NCBI RefSeq assembly: GCF_002752675.1
Contig: NZ_CP024608.1
Span: forward strand, 4,092,001 to 4,156,000
Origin: Massilia violaceinigra
Lineage (GTDB): Bacteria > Pseudomonadota > Gammaproteobacteria > Burkholderiales > Burkholderiaceae_D
Direction: 5' to 3'
DNA length: 64,000 nt
The position numbers were made by a program, and so were the translations under genes. Shown piece after piece: positions 1-9,295 of the stretch (position 1 is the stretch's first letter; each line of letters opens with the position of its first letter). The notes below the pieces were generated by a model. That model ran no database searches. It had not been told where the DNA came from and saw only the letters and a program-made list of their open reading frames with translations.

Positions 1-759
1 TTCGGCCAGGTGCTCAAGGAAGGCATCGGCGAGGACGCCGGCAACAAGGACCGCATCGCCAAGCTGCTGCGCTTCGCCTCCACCGCCAACGACAACGCCG
101 ACCAGAATGCATCGCTGGCCGACTACATCGGGCGCATGAAGGAAGGCCAGGAAAAGATTTACTACGTGGCCGGCGACAGCTACACCGCAGCCAAGAACAG
201 CCCGCACCTCGAAATCTTCCGCAAGAAGGGCGTTGAAGTGCTGTTGATGACGGACCGCGTCGATGAATGGATGCTGTCGTTCCTGACTGAATTCGAAGGC
301 AAGGAGCTGGTGTCGGTGGCCAAGGGTGGCCTGGATCTGGGCGGGCTGGAAGACGAAGCCGAGAAGAAGGAACACGAAGAGACCGAGACCTCGTACAAGG
401 AACTGGTCGAGCGCATGAAAGCGGCGCTGGGCGAGAAGGCCAAGGATGTGCGCGTGACGTTCCGCCTGACCGATTCGCCAGCCTGCCTGGTGGCCGACGA
501 GAACGAGCTGTCGGGCAATCTGCTGCGCATGCTGAAGGCGGCGGGGCAGAGTGCACCGGAATCGAAGCCGATCCTGGAGATCAACCCGAACCACCCGCTG
601 GTGACGCGTTTGAAGAACGAAGACGCTGCCAGTACCCAGTTCGGCGACTGGGCGCACATTTTGTTCGATCAGGCTTTGCTGGCTGAAGGCGGTTCGCTGA
701 GCGACCCGGCTACGTTTGTGAAGCGCTTGAATGAGATGCTGCTGGCTGGGGCGAAGTAA
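1..759 (+). CDS. htpG: Chaperone protein HtpG (Hsp90), C-terminal part, 5' truncated by window edge
   Basis: The reading frame is open from the first base and ends in TAA, giving about 252 residues of the cytosolic ATP-dependent chaperone HtpG. Visible are the late middle domain (a stretch around [19 protein letters not shown] that is characteristic of the family) and the whole C-terminal dimerisation domain, with the conserved NPNHPLV segment near residue 195. The N-terminal GHKL ATPase domain lies upstream of the window. No frameshift or substitution suggests inactivity. Identification rests on strongly conserved family motifs read directly from the translation. Confidence 0.95.
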   Translation, partial: FGQVLKEGIGEDAGNKDRIAKLLRFASTANDNADQNASLADYIGRMKEGQEKIYYVAGDSYTAAKNSPHLEIFRKKGVEVLLMTDRVDEWMLSFLTEFEGKELVSVAKGGLDLGGLEDEAEKKEHEETETSYKELVERMKAALGEKAKDVRVTFRLTDSPACLVADENELSGNLLRMLKAAGQSAPESKPILEINPNHPLVTRLKNEDAASTQFGDWAHILFDQALLAEGGSLSDPATFVKRLNEMLLAGAK

Positions 760-789
760 CGCTCTTTTTTAGCACCACCGTCATAAGAT

Positions 790-872
790 CCGTCATTCCC
801 GCGCAGGCGGGAATCCAAGTTTTCTATGCTAAGCGAAGGTGCCTTGGATTCCCGCCTGCGCGGGAATGACGG
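790..872. repeat. Palindromic intergenic repeat (family GTCATTCCCGCG...), copy 1
   Basis: Two perfect 30-bp inverted arms (790-819 and 843-872) are separated by 23 bp. The arm core is CATTCCCGCGCAGGCGGGAA. Copies of the same family occur at 21033-21142, 32979-33008 and 53723-53812, always between genes. It lies between the htpG stop and a convergent hydrolase gene and could fold into a strong hairpin that stops both transcripts, although no T-run follows. Confidence 0.85.
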
Positions 873-908
873 TCTGAAAGTCAACGTAATATTAGTTGAA
901 ATTGGTGC

Positions 909-1454
909 CTATCCCGACACCTGCTTGCAAAACTCGCCCAGCAGCTTTTCCCCCTCCGGCCAGTCCCCATACCCGCTATCCCCATTGATATGCCCGGCGT
1001 CGCCAATCTCGACGAAGCGGCTGCCCCACGCCTGGGCAAACGCGCGTGCGCGTTCGATCGATACGTACGGATCGTCGGTGCTGGCCACCACAATGCTTGG
1101 AAACGGCAGCTTTTCCAGCCGCATCGGCGCAAACCCCACCGCTTCTGACGGAAACGACGCGCTTTCCGCGTCGGCCGGCGCCACCAGAAACGCGCCGCCG
1201 ATGCTCAGCACCGACTCCGAACGCGCCCAATGCGCCACCAAACCGCACGACAAACTGTGCGCCACCAGGATAGGCGGACCTTCGCTCATGGCAATCGCCG
1301 CATCCAACTCGTCCACCCATTCCTGGCGATCGGGGTTATTCCAGTCGCGGTGCGCGACACGCTTCCATGCCGGGTTGCGCTGCTCCCAGTGCGTTTGCCA
1401 GTGCGACGGGCCCGAGTTCCAGATTCCCGCCAATGTCAATACGTCGCAATCCAT
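909..1454 (-). CDS. RBBP9/YdeN-type alpha/beta hydrolase
   Basis: This 181-residue protein is about the usual length of the RBBP9/YdeN family of small serine hydrolases. A nucleophile elbow HSLSCG (Ser67), an acidic residue in STDDPY (Asp127 or Asp128) and a late histidine in AGHIN (His155) form a plausible catalytic triad. The ATG is preceded by GGAGGGG at good spacing. No signal peptide is seen, so a cytosolic location is likely. The natural substrate of this family is generally unknown. The gene converges with htpG across the palindromic repeat and appears monocistronic. Confidence 0.8.
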   Translation of the reverse strand: MDCDVLTLAGIWNSGPSHWQTHWEQRNPAWKRVAHRDWNNPDRQEWVDELDAAIAMSEGPPILVAHSLSCGLVAHWARSESVLSIGGAFLVAPADAESASFPSEAVGFAPMRLEKLPFPSIVVASTDDPYVSIERARAFAQAWGSRFVEIGDAGHINGDSGYGDWPEGEKLLGEFCKQVSG

Positions 1455-1616
1455 TACCCCTCCGCGTCAGTCGTTTGATTACGTCGATTGTACGACTAAT
1501 GACGGGGACCAGCTGCGCACCCGGCCACCCATGCCGCCTTGGCATCGCGCATGCAGCGGCCGAGCGCTTGCGACGGCGTGCCTTGCCGCCGCAAGCATCA
1601 ACGGCATGCGGCCCGC

Positions 1617-3425
1617 TTAGCGCGCGCCCTTGCTCACCTTGATCCAGTTCAGGTTCCAGCCGCCCTGTTTCGCGTAGATGCCGAATGCATGGCTGCCGGC
1701 TGCCAGCGTCACGGTCTTGTTGACCGAGGCCCAGTTCTGCCAGCCGCCGGTGGCGGGAATGGCCACCGTGGCGTGGGTCGGCTTGCCGCCGGCTTCCTCG
1801 AAACTCAGTTCGCCTCCGCCCGGGCTGGCGACCCGGAATTCGATGGTGTAGTTCCCGCTTTCGGGAATGAGCACGGGCGCGTTGGTGTACGACATCCAGT
1901 CGCCGCTGTCGATATGGCTGGCGTTCCTGCCGCCGCCTGCGTCGCTGGTCTGCTCGGACTCCACGCCGCTCATGGCCGCATGGTCCTCGGCCTGGATCAG
2001 CGCGATCTGCCCGCCCGATCCGGCCGCGGCGATGCTGATCCAGTTCAGGTTAAAGCCGCCAGCCTTGGCCGCGATCCCGATCGACTGCTTGCCGGCCGGG
2101 AGCTGCACGTCGTGCGATATGGTGCTCCAGGTCTGCCAGCCGCCGGTCGCGGCCACCGCCTTGGTGCCGAATACCGGGCTGCCGCCGGCCCGTTCCAGAC
2201 TGATGTTGCCGCCGCCATTGGCGCTGGCCACACGGTAGGACACCGTGTACAGGCCGGCCGATGGCACGTCGACGGTGTAGTTCATCCAGTCGCCGCTGTC
2301 GATGTAGCCGACGTTCTGGCCGCCGCCGGCGTCGCCGGTCGATTCAAGCTGCACGCCGCTCATCTGGCAGTACGCTTCGGCCTGGATGGTGGCCGGTACC
2401 GTGGCCGTCGTGCAGCCCGTGTCGGACGTGGATGGCCAGTTGCGCACGGTCTCGCGGGCTTGCTTGCCCGATTCGGTCAGGTCCCAGTTGGCCCAGCCGC
2501 CGGTGGCGCTGGCGCCCGGCACCAGGCTGGCCGAACCCTCCCTGGCATCATCGAGCGCCCAGTTGGCGTTGCTGATGTTGTGCTTCTTCATGAAGTCGAT
2601 CCAGGCATTGGTTTCGGGGTAGTTGACACCACCGTTGCCGTCGGCGTTGACCGAACCCCATTCGGTCACGAACAGGGCCAGGCCGTTGTTCATGGCGGTG
2701 GCGGCCTTCTCGCGCAAGAATTGTCCATGGGTGCCGGCGTAGAAGTGCAGGGTGTAGGCGATGTTGCTGTGGCCCGTGATCGGATTGCGCGAGGCGATGT
2801 CGGCATCCTGCGACCAGTGCGGCGAGCCGACGATGATCAGGTTGTCCGGGTCGATCGCGCGGATCGCCGCGATCACCGCCTGCGCGTACGGCTTGACGTT
2901 GGCGTCCCAGGTCACATCGTCCTTGGGTTCGTTGTAGATTTCGTAGATGACGTGCTTGTTGTTGCCGTAGGTGCGCGCCATCTCCTGGAAAAAGGCGATC
3001 GCTTCGTTCTGGTGGCGGAAGGCGTAGTGCGAGTGCCAGTCGATGATGACGTACATGTCCTTGGCGATGGCGGCGTCCACCACGGCCTTGACGCGCGCCT
3101 TGTTCGCGGCCGGGAACTGGATGTAGCCGCCCGGTTCTTCCACGCCCATGGCGGCGCGCACCAGTCTGGCCTTCCAGTCGTCCTTGAGCCAGCCGACCGC
3201 GCCGGCGTTGTAGAAGCGCTCCCCGGGCCAGCCGGTATTGGACCAGTACATGCTGCTGCCGCTGATGCTGCCCGGTTTGCCGCCGACCAGCACCTGGTTG
3301 CCGCTGACCGACAGCGCCGGCACGTCGGCCAGCGCGGCGCCGGCGCACAGCGACAGCGCCAGGGCGATGAGGGTGGTGCGGAAAGTCGGACGTGATACTG
3401 CTGCATTGCTGAGGGTCATGCTCAT
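1617..3425 (-). CDS. Secreted GH5-family endoglucanase with two C-terminal CBM6-like modules
   Basis: The 602-residue product begins with a Sec signal peptide (hydrophobic ALALSLCAGAALA, likely cleavage after Ala33). A glycoside hydrolase family 5 domain spans roughly residues 35-330. The acid/base Glu166 lies in YEIYNEP and the nucleophile Glu255 in FVTEWGS, both at the expected strand ends. Two homologous carbohydrate-binding modules of the CBM6 type follow (about 345-465 and 475-600), each with AGGG...IDSGDWM-like and LNWI motifs. The ATG at 3425 was chosen over upstream starts because AGGAGA sits 7 bp before it and the signal peptide begins there. Cleavage of beta-1,4-glucan (cellulose or a related polymer) outside the cell is inferred. 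The gene stands alone. Confidence 0.9.
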   Translation of the reverse strand: MSMTLSNAAVSRPTFRTTLIALALSLCAGAALADVPALSVSGNQVLVGGKPGSISGSSMYWSNTGWPGERFYNAGAVGWLKDDWKARLVRAAMGVEEPGGYIQFPAANKARVKAVVDAAIAKDMYVIIDWHSHYAFRHQNEAIAFFQEMARTYGNNKHVIYEIYNEPKDDVTWDANVKPYAQAVIAAIRAIDPDNLIIVGSPHWSQDADIASRNPITGHSNIAYTLHFYAGTHGQFLREKAATAMNNGLALFVTEWGSVNADGNGGVNYPETNAWIDFMKKHNISNANWALDDAREGSASLVPGASATGGWANWDLTESGKQARETVRNWPSTSDTGCTTATVPATIQAEAYCQMSGVQLESTGDAGGGQNVGYIDSGDWMNYTVDVPSAGLYTVSYRVASANGGGNISLERAGGSPVFGTKAVAATGGWQTWSTISHDVQLPAGKQSIGIAAKAGGFNLNWISIAAAGSGGQIALIQAEDHAAMSGVESEQTSDAGGGRNASHIDSGDWMSYTNAPVLIPESGNYTIEFRVASPGGGELSFEEAGGKPTHATVAIPATGGWQNWASVNKTVTLAAGSHAFGIYAKQGGWNLNWIKVSKGAR

Positions 3426-3686
3426 CGCTATTGTCTCCTGAGTGGATGTTCGTGAGCGAGGGGCGACGGGCCAGTGGCGGGATCGGGCTTGGTGCCATCT
3501 CGATGCTTCATTCGGCGCGCGTGGCGCCTCGGCAGTCCCTGAGGTTATAGGTGAAATCGTTTTCAGGTGACTGTGGAGCATTTGACATCAGCGTGCTGGC
3601 GAAGTCAATGGAAACGTTCCCGCATTGCGTCGCGGAAGATACACTGACTTACGGCAAGTGCAGCCGGGAAGTGCGTTTTGAACCGC

Positions 3687-4529
3687 TTACAGCGCCGTGC
3701 GCAGCGCGAACAGCTCCGGAAACAGCACCACGTCGAGCATCTTGCGCAGGTAGCTCACGCCGGCGGTGCCGCCGGTGCCGGTTTTAAAACCGATGATGCG
3801 TTCGACCGTCGTCACGTGGCGGAAGCGCCAGAAGCGGAATGCCGTCTCCAGGTCGACCAGCTTTTCGGCCAGTTCGTACAAGGCCCAGTGCTGCGATGGT
3901 TCCTGGTACACGGCCAGCCAGGCCGCCTTGACCGATTCGTCGGCGGCGGTGGGCAGGGTCCAGTCGGCGTTGAGGCGTTCCGGCGCGATGGCAAAGCCGC
4001 TGCGCGCGAGCAGCATCACCGCTTCGTCGTACACGGACGGCGCGCGCAGCTCGCGGTCGAGCACCGCGTGGGCCGCCGGCGCGGTTTCGTGGACGCCCAG
4101 CAGGGCGGCATTCTTGTTCCCAAGCAGGAATTCGAGTTCGCGGTACTGGTGCGACTGAAAGCCCGACGACGCGCCCAGGAATGGGCGGATGGCGGTGTAC
4201 TCGGGCGGCGTCATGGTGGCCAGCACGTCCCAGGCGTGCACCAGCTGGTCCATGATGCGCGCCACCCGCGCCAGCATCTTGAAGGCGGGCGCCAGTTCGC
4301 CGGCGCGCAGGTTCACGCGCACGGCCTGCAGTTCGTGCAGCATCAGCTTGAGCCACAGTTCGCTGGTCTGGTGCTGCACGATGAACAGCATTTCATTGTG
4401 ATTGGGCGAGCGCGGATGCTGGGCGTTGAGGATCTGGTCGAGCCCCAGGTAATCGCCATAGCTCATCGCTTCGCTGAAATCCATCTTGGCGCCGTGCCAT
4501 TGGGCCGGGCATTTTGCTTCATCGGACAT
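3687..4529 (-). CDS. kynA: Tryptophan 2,3-dioxygenase
   Basis: A 280-residue haem dioxygenase that opens the indole ring of L-tryptophan to N-formylkynurenine, the first step of the kynurenine pathway. Family signatures are [13 protein letters not shown], the [18 protein letters not shown] helix and [17 protein letters not shown], which carries the proximal haem histidine. Length and order match the bacterial KynA family. Its start lies 9 bp after the kynU stop on the same strand, so the two are cotranscribed. The third enzyme, kynurenine formamidase KynB, is not in this window. Confidence 0.97.
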   Translation of the reverse strand: MSDEAKCPAQWHGAKMDFSEAMSYGDYLGLDQILNAQHPRSPNHNEMLFIVQHQTSELWLKLMLHELQAVRVNLRAGELAPAFKMLARVARIMDQLVHAWDVLATMTPPEYTAIRPFLGASSGFQSHQYRELEFLLGNKNAALLGVHETAPAAHAVLDRELRAPSVYDEAVMLLARSGFAIAPERLNADWTLPTAADESVKAAWLAVYQEPSQHWALYELAEKLVDLETAFRFWRFRHVTTVERIIGFKTGTGGTAGVSYLRKMLDVVLFPELFALRTAL

Positions 4530-4538
4530 GATTCGCTT

Positions 4539-5777
4539 TCAGGTAACGGCGCCGCGGCTGGCGGCAATATCGTAGGCTTGGTCGTCGAGGATCTGGCGCA
4601 GGATCTCGACCGCATCCCATACATCGGCGAAGCTGGTGTACAGCGGCGTGAAGCCGAAGCGCATGATGGCCGGCTCGCGGTAGTCGCCGATGACGCCGCG
4701 CGCGATCAGCGCTTGCATCACCGCGTAGCCGTGCGGGTGGGTGAAGCTGACCTGGCTGCCGCGCCTTGTGTGCTCGCGCGGGGTGGCAAGACCGAGCGGA
4801 TGGGTGGCGCAGCGCGTCTCAACCAGGTCGATGAACGCATCGGTCAGGGCCAGCGACTTGGCGCGGATGGCGTGCATGTCGGTCTGTTCGAACACCTCCA
4901 GCCCGCACTCGACCAGGGTCAGCGAGACGATCGGCTGGGTGCCGCACAGCGCGCGCCCGATGCCGGCGGTGGGCGTGAATTCGGGCGCCATGGCGAAGGG
5001 CTTGGCGTGGCCCCACCAGCCCGACAGCGGCTGGCTGAAGGCGCCCTGGTGGCGTTCGGGCACCCAGATGAAGGCCGGGGCGCCCGGGCCGCCGTTGAGG
5101 TACTTGTAGGTGCAGCCGACGGCCAGGTCGGCGCCGTCGCGCTGCAGGTCGACGGGGACGGCGCCGGCCGAATGGGCCAGGTCCCACAGGATCAGCGCCC
5201 CTTGCGCGTGCGCGTGGCGGCTCATGGCGGCCATGTCGTGCTGGTAGCCGGTGCGGTAGTTGACGTGGGTGAGCATGACGACGGCGCAGTCGGCGCCGAT
5301 GGCGGCCGGCAGTTCTTCCGCAGAGTCGACCAGGCGCACCTGGTAGCCGCGGTCGAGCCAGCTGGTCAGGCCCTGGGCCATATATATGTCAGTGGGGAAG
5401 TTGCCGCGCTCGGTGACGATGACCTTGCGCCCAGGGGCGCCGGACTGCATGTGCAGGGCCGAAGCGAGTGCCTTGAACAGGTTGAGCGAGGTGGTGTCGT
5501 TGACAACGACTTCACCGGCGCGCGCGCCGATCAGGGGAGCCAGGCGGTCGCCGAGGCGCTTGGGCAGGTCGAACCAGCCGGCCGTGTTCCAGCTGCGGAT
5601 CAGGTCCTGGCCCCATTCGCGCGCGATCACGTCCTGGGCGCGGGCGAGCGCGGCGCGCGGACGGGCGCCCAGCGAGTTGCCGTCGAGGTAGATTACACCC
5701 TCGGGCAAGTCGAATTGCTGGCGCAGGGGGGCGAGGGCGTCGCCGGCGTCGAGGGCAAGACAGTCGTTACGGTTCAT
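4539..5777 (-). CDS. kynU: Kynureninase
   Basis: A 412-residue PLP-dependent fold-type I enzyme that splits kynurenine to anthranilate and alanine. Visible are the N-terminal [11 protein letters not shown] motif, [13 protein letters not shown] in the cofactor pocket, [12 protein letters not shown] with the PLP-binding Asp, and [11 protein letters not shown] with the Schiff-base lysine. The ATG is preceded by GAGGTG. It is the first gene of the kynU-kynA operon, so the pair yields anthranilate from tryptophan given a formamidase encoded elsewhere. Confidence 0.97.
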   Translation of the reverse strand: MNRNDCLALDAGDALAPLRQQFDLPEGVIYLDGNSLGARPRAALARAQDVIAREWGQDLIRSWNTAGWFDLPKRLGDRLAPLIGARAGEVVVNDTTSLNLFKALASALHMQSGAPGRKVIVTERGNFPTDIYMAQGLTSWLDRGYQVRLVDSAEELPAAIGADCAVVMLTHVNYRTGYQHDMAAMSRHAHAQGALILWDLAHSAGAVPVDLQRDGADLAVGCTYKYLNGGPGAPAFIWVPERHQGAFSQPLSGWWGHAKPFAMAPEFTPTAGIGRALCGTQPIVSLTLVECGLEVFEQTDMHAIRAKSLALTDAFIDLVETRCATHPLGLATPREHTRRGSQVSFTHPHGYAVMQALIARGVIGDYREPAIMRFGFTPLYTSFADVWDAVEILRQILDDQAYDIAASRGAVT

Positions 5778-6073
5778 CGTTCACCTCAAGAAATACTTTA
5801 GGCTTCATCTAATTTAAGCCGGTGCGGGAGTGTAGCAAGAATTCGGCGCGGATTGGCAGCCTGGCATGGCTTTGCTGTAGGGGAGTTAGCCGGAGCTGAA
5901 TCGCTCCGGCGCGGCAAGCTGCGCCCTTTCCGGATGCGCGCCTGCTACGGATGAGTTGTATCTGCGACACACTTAAATTTTTCGCCACAAAAATTTCTGA
6001 AAAAAGATGCATTCGGGCCCTAAAGTTTCGTCCGGGCATGCCGCTAACAACTCAGACACGGGGGAATCCGAAG

Positions 6074-6100
6074 AATAATTTGAATTCTTTTCAAATTATT
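6074..6100. repeat. AT-rich perfect inverted repeat upstream of flhD
   Basis: Eleven-base perfect arms (6074-6084 and 6090-6100; left arm AATAATTTGAA) flank a 5-base loop, in a locally AT-rich patch about 300 bp upstream of flhD. It could be an operator for a dimeric regulator or a curved activator site. The weak A/T stem makes it a poor terminator. Confidence 0.6.
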
Positions 6101-6242
6101 TTAAAAAAACCCTCAAGTTCTCCAGCAGTTTGACGTAACCGGTACAAGACGACAGAAAAACCGCGTCGACGGGTCAGTTACACCGCGTCCCACAAATCGC
6201 TTTTCCGCCCTGGTTTCATAGGGGCGCGACCATGATCCGGCA

Positions 6243-6266
6243 GTGTTCGTAGGACGAACACCTACG
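6243..6266. repeat. Overlapping alternative inverted repeats upstream of flhD
   Basis: Two perfect inverted repeats share bases. GTGTTCGT/ACGAACAC occupies 6243-6250 and 6254-6261 with a 3-base spacer. CGTAGG/CCTACG occupies 6248-6253 and 6261-6266 with a 7-base spacer. Only one can form a hairpin at a time in RNA. Either a repressor operator or a structural switch in the flhDC leader is possible. Confidence 0.6.
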
Positions 6267-6399
6267 GACTCGCCTCATCTGTACCTCACCCAAAATACAG
6301 GCGCGCGCCTATTCTCGTATTGTTGCTGTACAGTCAGAATCTATCTCACTGGCAATACGAACACAGCGCCAGATTTCAACGGATTGAAGGAGACGGAAA

Positions 6400-6717
6400 A
6401 TGACTGCGAACGACATGATGGCTGAAATTCGTGATGCGAACCTGAGCTACCTGATGCTCGCCCAGCAGATGATTCGCGCCGACAAAGTGACCGCGATCTT
6501 CCGTCTCGGGATTTCGGCGGACATCGCTGAACTGATCGAAAACATGAGCAATTCCCAGATCCTGAAGCTGGCCGGCGGCAACATGATGCTGGCGCGCTTC
6601 CGTTTCGACGACAGTGCTATTCTGTCGATGTTGACCAACAACAGCAAAGACCGCGTTCTCGCCCAGTCCCACGCCGCCATCCTGATGGCCGGCCAGGCAG
6701 TCGAAGAAATCGTTTAA
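6400..6717 (+). CDS. flhD: Flagellar transcriptional activator FlhD
   Basis: A 105-residue helical protein that assembles with FlhC as the FlhD4C2 master activator of class II flagellar genes. The conserved core ISADIAELIENMSNSQILKLA and the preceding LSYLMLAQQMIRADK helix match FlhD. AAGGAGA lies 7 bp before the ATG. flhC starts 57 bp downstream. It has the usual length for the family in Burkholderiales. Confidence 0.96.
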   Translation: MTANDMMAEIRDANLSYLMLAQQMIRADKVTAIFRLGISADIAELIENMSNSQILKLAGGNMMLARFRFDDSAILSMLTNNSKDRVLAQSHAAILMAGQAVEEIV

Positions 6718-6774
6718 AGCTCGTTGGCTTTTTTGCAGCAAGCGCCGCTGAAAACAGCAACGTCGGGAGTCCTC

Positions 6775-7371
6775 ATGTCCAAGAAAAGCGTCGTATCGGA
6801 AGCCCAGGAAATCCAGCTGGCGATCGAATTGATTCACCTTGGCGCCCGGCTGCAACTGCTCGAAACCGAGGTCTCGCTCTCGCGCGAACGCCTTCTCAAG
6901 CTGTACAAGGAACTCAAGGGCGTCTCGCCGCCCAAAGGCATGCTGCCTTTCTCGACCGACTGGTTCCTCACCTGGCAGCCGAATATCCATTCCTCGCTGT
7001 TCATCAATATCCATAAATTCCTCACCGACCACGCCGGCGCCACCGGCATCGAAGCGGTCATGAAGGCGTACAAGCTGTACCTCGAACAGATGCCGCCCGA
7101 GCCCGGTGTCGAACCGCTGCTGTCGCTGACGCGCGCGTGGACTCTGGTGCGCTTCTTCCAGAGCAAGATGCTGGCCATGGCCCCGTGCGACAAGTGCCAG
7201 GGCAAGTTCGTGGTCGATTGCCTGGACCTGAACCACGCTTACCAGTGCGGCCTGTGCAACATGCCTTCGCGCGCCGGCAAGACCAAGAAGGTCAAGGACG
7301 CCAAGGATGCCAAGGACGCCAGCGACGCCAAGGATGCCCACGACGCCGCCGCGGCGCTGCACGGCGCGTGA
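6775..7371 (+). CDS. flhC: Flagellar transcriptional activator FlhC
   Basis: A 198-residue DNA-binding partner of FlhD. The zinc-site cysteines appear as CDKC (about residues 141-144) and CGLC (about 161-164). The helical N-terminus and the FSTDWFLTWQPNIHSS block are typical. The C-terminus is an unusual low-complexity tail built from KDA repeats, extending slightly beyond the usual FlhC end. The ATG at 6775 was preferred to the upstream one because it aligns with the conserved N-terminus and GGGAG precedes it. Its TGA overlaps the GTG start of the next gene. Confidence 0.95.
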   Translation: MSKKSVVSEAQEIQLAIELIHLGARLQLLETEVSLSRERLLKLYKELKGVSPPKGMLPFSTDWFLTWQPNIHSSLFINIHKFLTDHAGATGIEAVMKAYKLYLEQMPPEPGVEPLLSLTRAWTLVRFFQSKMLAMAPCDKCQGKFVVDCLDLNHAYQCGLCNMPSRAGKTKKVKDAKDAKDASDAKDAHDAAAALHGA

Positions 7372-8192
7372 CCACCGGCCAAGCCCCTCGTACCCCTCGT
7401 ACCTCCTCCGAAGGGCAGGGCGCAAGCCTTGCCCTTCGCCGCATCTGGCGCGTGCCCGCGGCGCAGGCGCTGGTGCTGCAGTGCGCCGCCGTTCCGCTGA
7501 CCCTGATCGTGGTGTTCCTGCTGGCGCGCGCCGGCGCCAGCCTGTCTTACGCCGACGCCGCCCTGATCCAGGGCATCCTGGCCTGCGCCCTGACGCGCCT
7601 GCGCGGCCTGGCCGTGTGGTGGCTCGGCATCCAGCTGGTGTTTCCGCTGGCCCTGATGGGCACGCACCGCCTGCAGATTCCGCCGCTGCTGTTTCTGGCC
7701 ATCTTCCTGTTCCTGCTGGCCCTGTACTGGTCGACCTTCCGCACCCAGGTGCCGTACTACCCGTCCGGCAAGTGGGTGTGGAATGAAGTCGACAAGCTGC
7801 TGCCGAACGACAAGCCGCTGCTGGTGGTCGATATCGGCAGCGGCCTGGGCGGGTTTACGATGGAGATGGCGCGCCGCCGGCCGGCCTCGCAATTTGTCGG
7901 CATCGAACTGGCGCCGCTGCCGTGGCTGCTCAGCTGGATGCGCGCGCGCCTGAGCGGCAGCCGTGCCCGTTTCGTGCGCGGCGATTACGACCATCTTGAT
8001 TTCGGCAGCTACGACGCGGTGTTCGCTTATCTGTCGCCGGCGGCCATGAGCGCCTTATGGAAGAAGGCATCGCGCGAGATGCGTCCGGGTGCGATTTTGC
8101 TCAGTTATGAGTTTCTGATAACGGAAAAAACACCGGATATTATTCTTATGCCTACAGGGCGTGGCGCGCCTCTGTACGGATGGCACTTTTAG
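7368..8192 (+). CDS. Membrane-anchored class I SAM-dependent methyltransferase-like protein
   Basis: The GTG at 7368 overlaps the flhC stop as GTGA, implying translational coupling. The 274-residue product has about three hydrophobic segments (roughly residues 30-125), then a cytosolic domain. There VVDIGSGLGGFTMEMA is a class I SAM-binding motif I, FVGIELAP motif II and YDAVFAYLSP a motif IV position. The target is unknown. Coupling to flhC suggests a link to flagellar control or simply shared expression. The glycine-rich motif supports SAM binding, while catalytic activity is inference. Confidence 0.75.
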   Translation: MTTGQAPRTPRTSSEGQGASLALRRIWRVPAAQALVLQCAAVPLTLIVVFLLARAGASLSYADAALIQGILACALTRLRGLAVWWLGIQLVFPLALMGTHRLQIPPLLFLAIFLFLLALYWSTFRTQVPYYPSGKWVWNEVDKLLPNDKPLLVVDIGSGLGGFTMEMARRRPASQFVGIELAPLPWLLSWMRARLSGSRARFVRGDYDHLDFGSYDAVFAYLSPAAMSALWKKASREMRPGAILLSYEFLITEKTPDIILMPTGRGAPLYGWHF

Positions 8193-8378
8193 GAGACAAC
8201 CGGGAGGGTTTTCCTTGCCGCTCGCGCCTTCTCACGCTATTGTAGTTCCGTATGTAAATTAAATGAATCGAGCTTTTTAAAGATCCGACAGCATGAATTG
8301 CCATTCATATATTGGCGTTGTTATCTTTAAAACGTCGGGCGCTGCCCGAGCTCTTTCCACCTTGGGAGTCAGCGCACT

Positions 8379-9239
8379 TTGTTAGTCATACTCGGATACA
8401 TCATCGTTTGCGGGTCGGTCTTCGGCGGCTTTGCCGCCAGTGGCGGCCACCTCGCGTCGCTGTTCCAGCCGCTCGAACTGGTGATGATCGGCGGTGCGGC
8501 TTTCGGCGCTTTCTTCGTCGGCAACAATAGCAAATCGATCAAGGCCACGCTCAAGGCCGTTCCCGGCCTGTTCAAGGGCTCGCGTTATACCAAGGACCTG
8601 TATATGGAAATGATGTCGCTGCTGTTCGACGTCCTTTCCAAGGTGCGCAAGGAAGGCTTGATGTCGATTGAAGGCGATATCGAAAATCCGGAACAAAGCC
8701 CGGTATTTTCCAAATATCCCGGCGTGCTGGCCGACCACCATATTGTCGAATTCATGACCGATTATCTACGGCTGATGGTATCGGGAAATATGGATGCTTT
8801 CCAGATTGAAAATCTGATGGATAACGAAATTGAAACGCACCACCATGAAGGCGCGGTGCCGGCCCATTGCATCGCCAAGCTGGGCGACGGCTTGCCGGCG
8901 TTCGGCATCGTGGCCGCGGTGATGGGCGTGGTGCACACGATGGAGTCGGTCGGCATTCCGCCGGCCGAACTGGGCATCCTGATCGCCAAGGCGCTGGTCG
9001 GTACTTTTCTGGGTATTTTGCTGGCGTACGGCTTCGTCGGTCCGCTGGCCAGCCTGCTCGAACAAAAGCTGGAAGAGTCGACCAAGATGTTTCAGTGCGT
9101 GAAAGTGACCCTGCTGGCCAGCCTGAACGGCTACGCGCCGGCGCTGGCGGTCGAATTCGGGCGCAAGGTGCTGTATTCGACCGAGCGCCCGACCTTTGCC
9201 GAGCTGGAAGAACACATCAAGAAATCGAAGACCAAATAA
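8379..9239 (+). CDS. motA: Flagellar stator protein MotA
   Basis: A 286-residue four-helix membrane protein of the proton-driven stator. The N-terminus MLVILGYIIVCGSVFGGF is TM1. A large cytoplasmic loop contains the charged torque region, and TM3-TM4 hold the GIVAAVMGVVHTMESV and VGTFLGILLAYGFVGPLA signatures. The start is a TTG at 8379 with GGGAG about 11 bp upstream. No ATG or GTG in frame gives the conserved N-terminus. It is the first gene of the motAB-che locus. The 186 bp upstream contain no sigma-28 consensus I could assign. Confidence 0.95.
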   Translation: MLVILGYIIVCGSVFGGFAASGGHLASLFQPLELVMIGGAAFGAFFVGNNSKSIKATLKAVPGLFKGSRYTKDLYMEMMSLLFDVLSKVRKEGLMSIEGDIENPEQSPVFSKYPGVLADHHIVEFMTDYLRLMVSGNMDAFQIENLMDNEIETHHHEGAVPAHCIAKLGDGLPAFGIVAAVMGVVHTMESVGIPPAELGILIAKALVGTFLGILLAYGFVGPLASLLEQKLEESTKMFQCVKVTLLASLNGYAPALAVEFGRKVLYSTERPTFAELEEHIKKSKTK

Positions 9240-9295
9240 GCCCATCATGCACAGCGACCCTTCTTCTTGCATGATGCCGACCGCACGGAGCGCTT

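Larger units (their letters stand above)
5778..6399. promoter_or_regulatory. Divergent intergenic region upstream of flhDC and kynUA, with palindromes
   Basis: This 622-bp stretch has no credible gene. It lies between the divergent kynUA operon and flhDC and must hold the promoters of both. It contains an AT-rich hairpin (6074-6100) and two overlapping inverted repeats (6243-6266), described separately. FlhD is preceded by AAGGAGA. An unambiguous -10/-35 pair could not be assigned by eye. flhDC promoters in enterics integrate many regulators, so a long leader is expected. Confidence 0.6.

Noticed and set aside
1539..3395. 618-residue open frame on the + strand over the GH5 gene
   Set aside because: Antisense to a gene with a signal peptide, catalytic glutamates and CBM modules. 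It is a shadow.
3678..5801. 707-residue open frame on the + strand over kynA and kynU
   Set aside because: Antisense shadow of kynU-kynA; those two genes have complete catalytic motifs.
5809..6039. 76-residue - strand open frame upstream of kynU
   Set aside because: No ribosome-binding site and no recognised sequence. It lies in the regulatory region between kynU and flhD.
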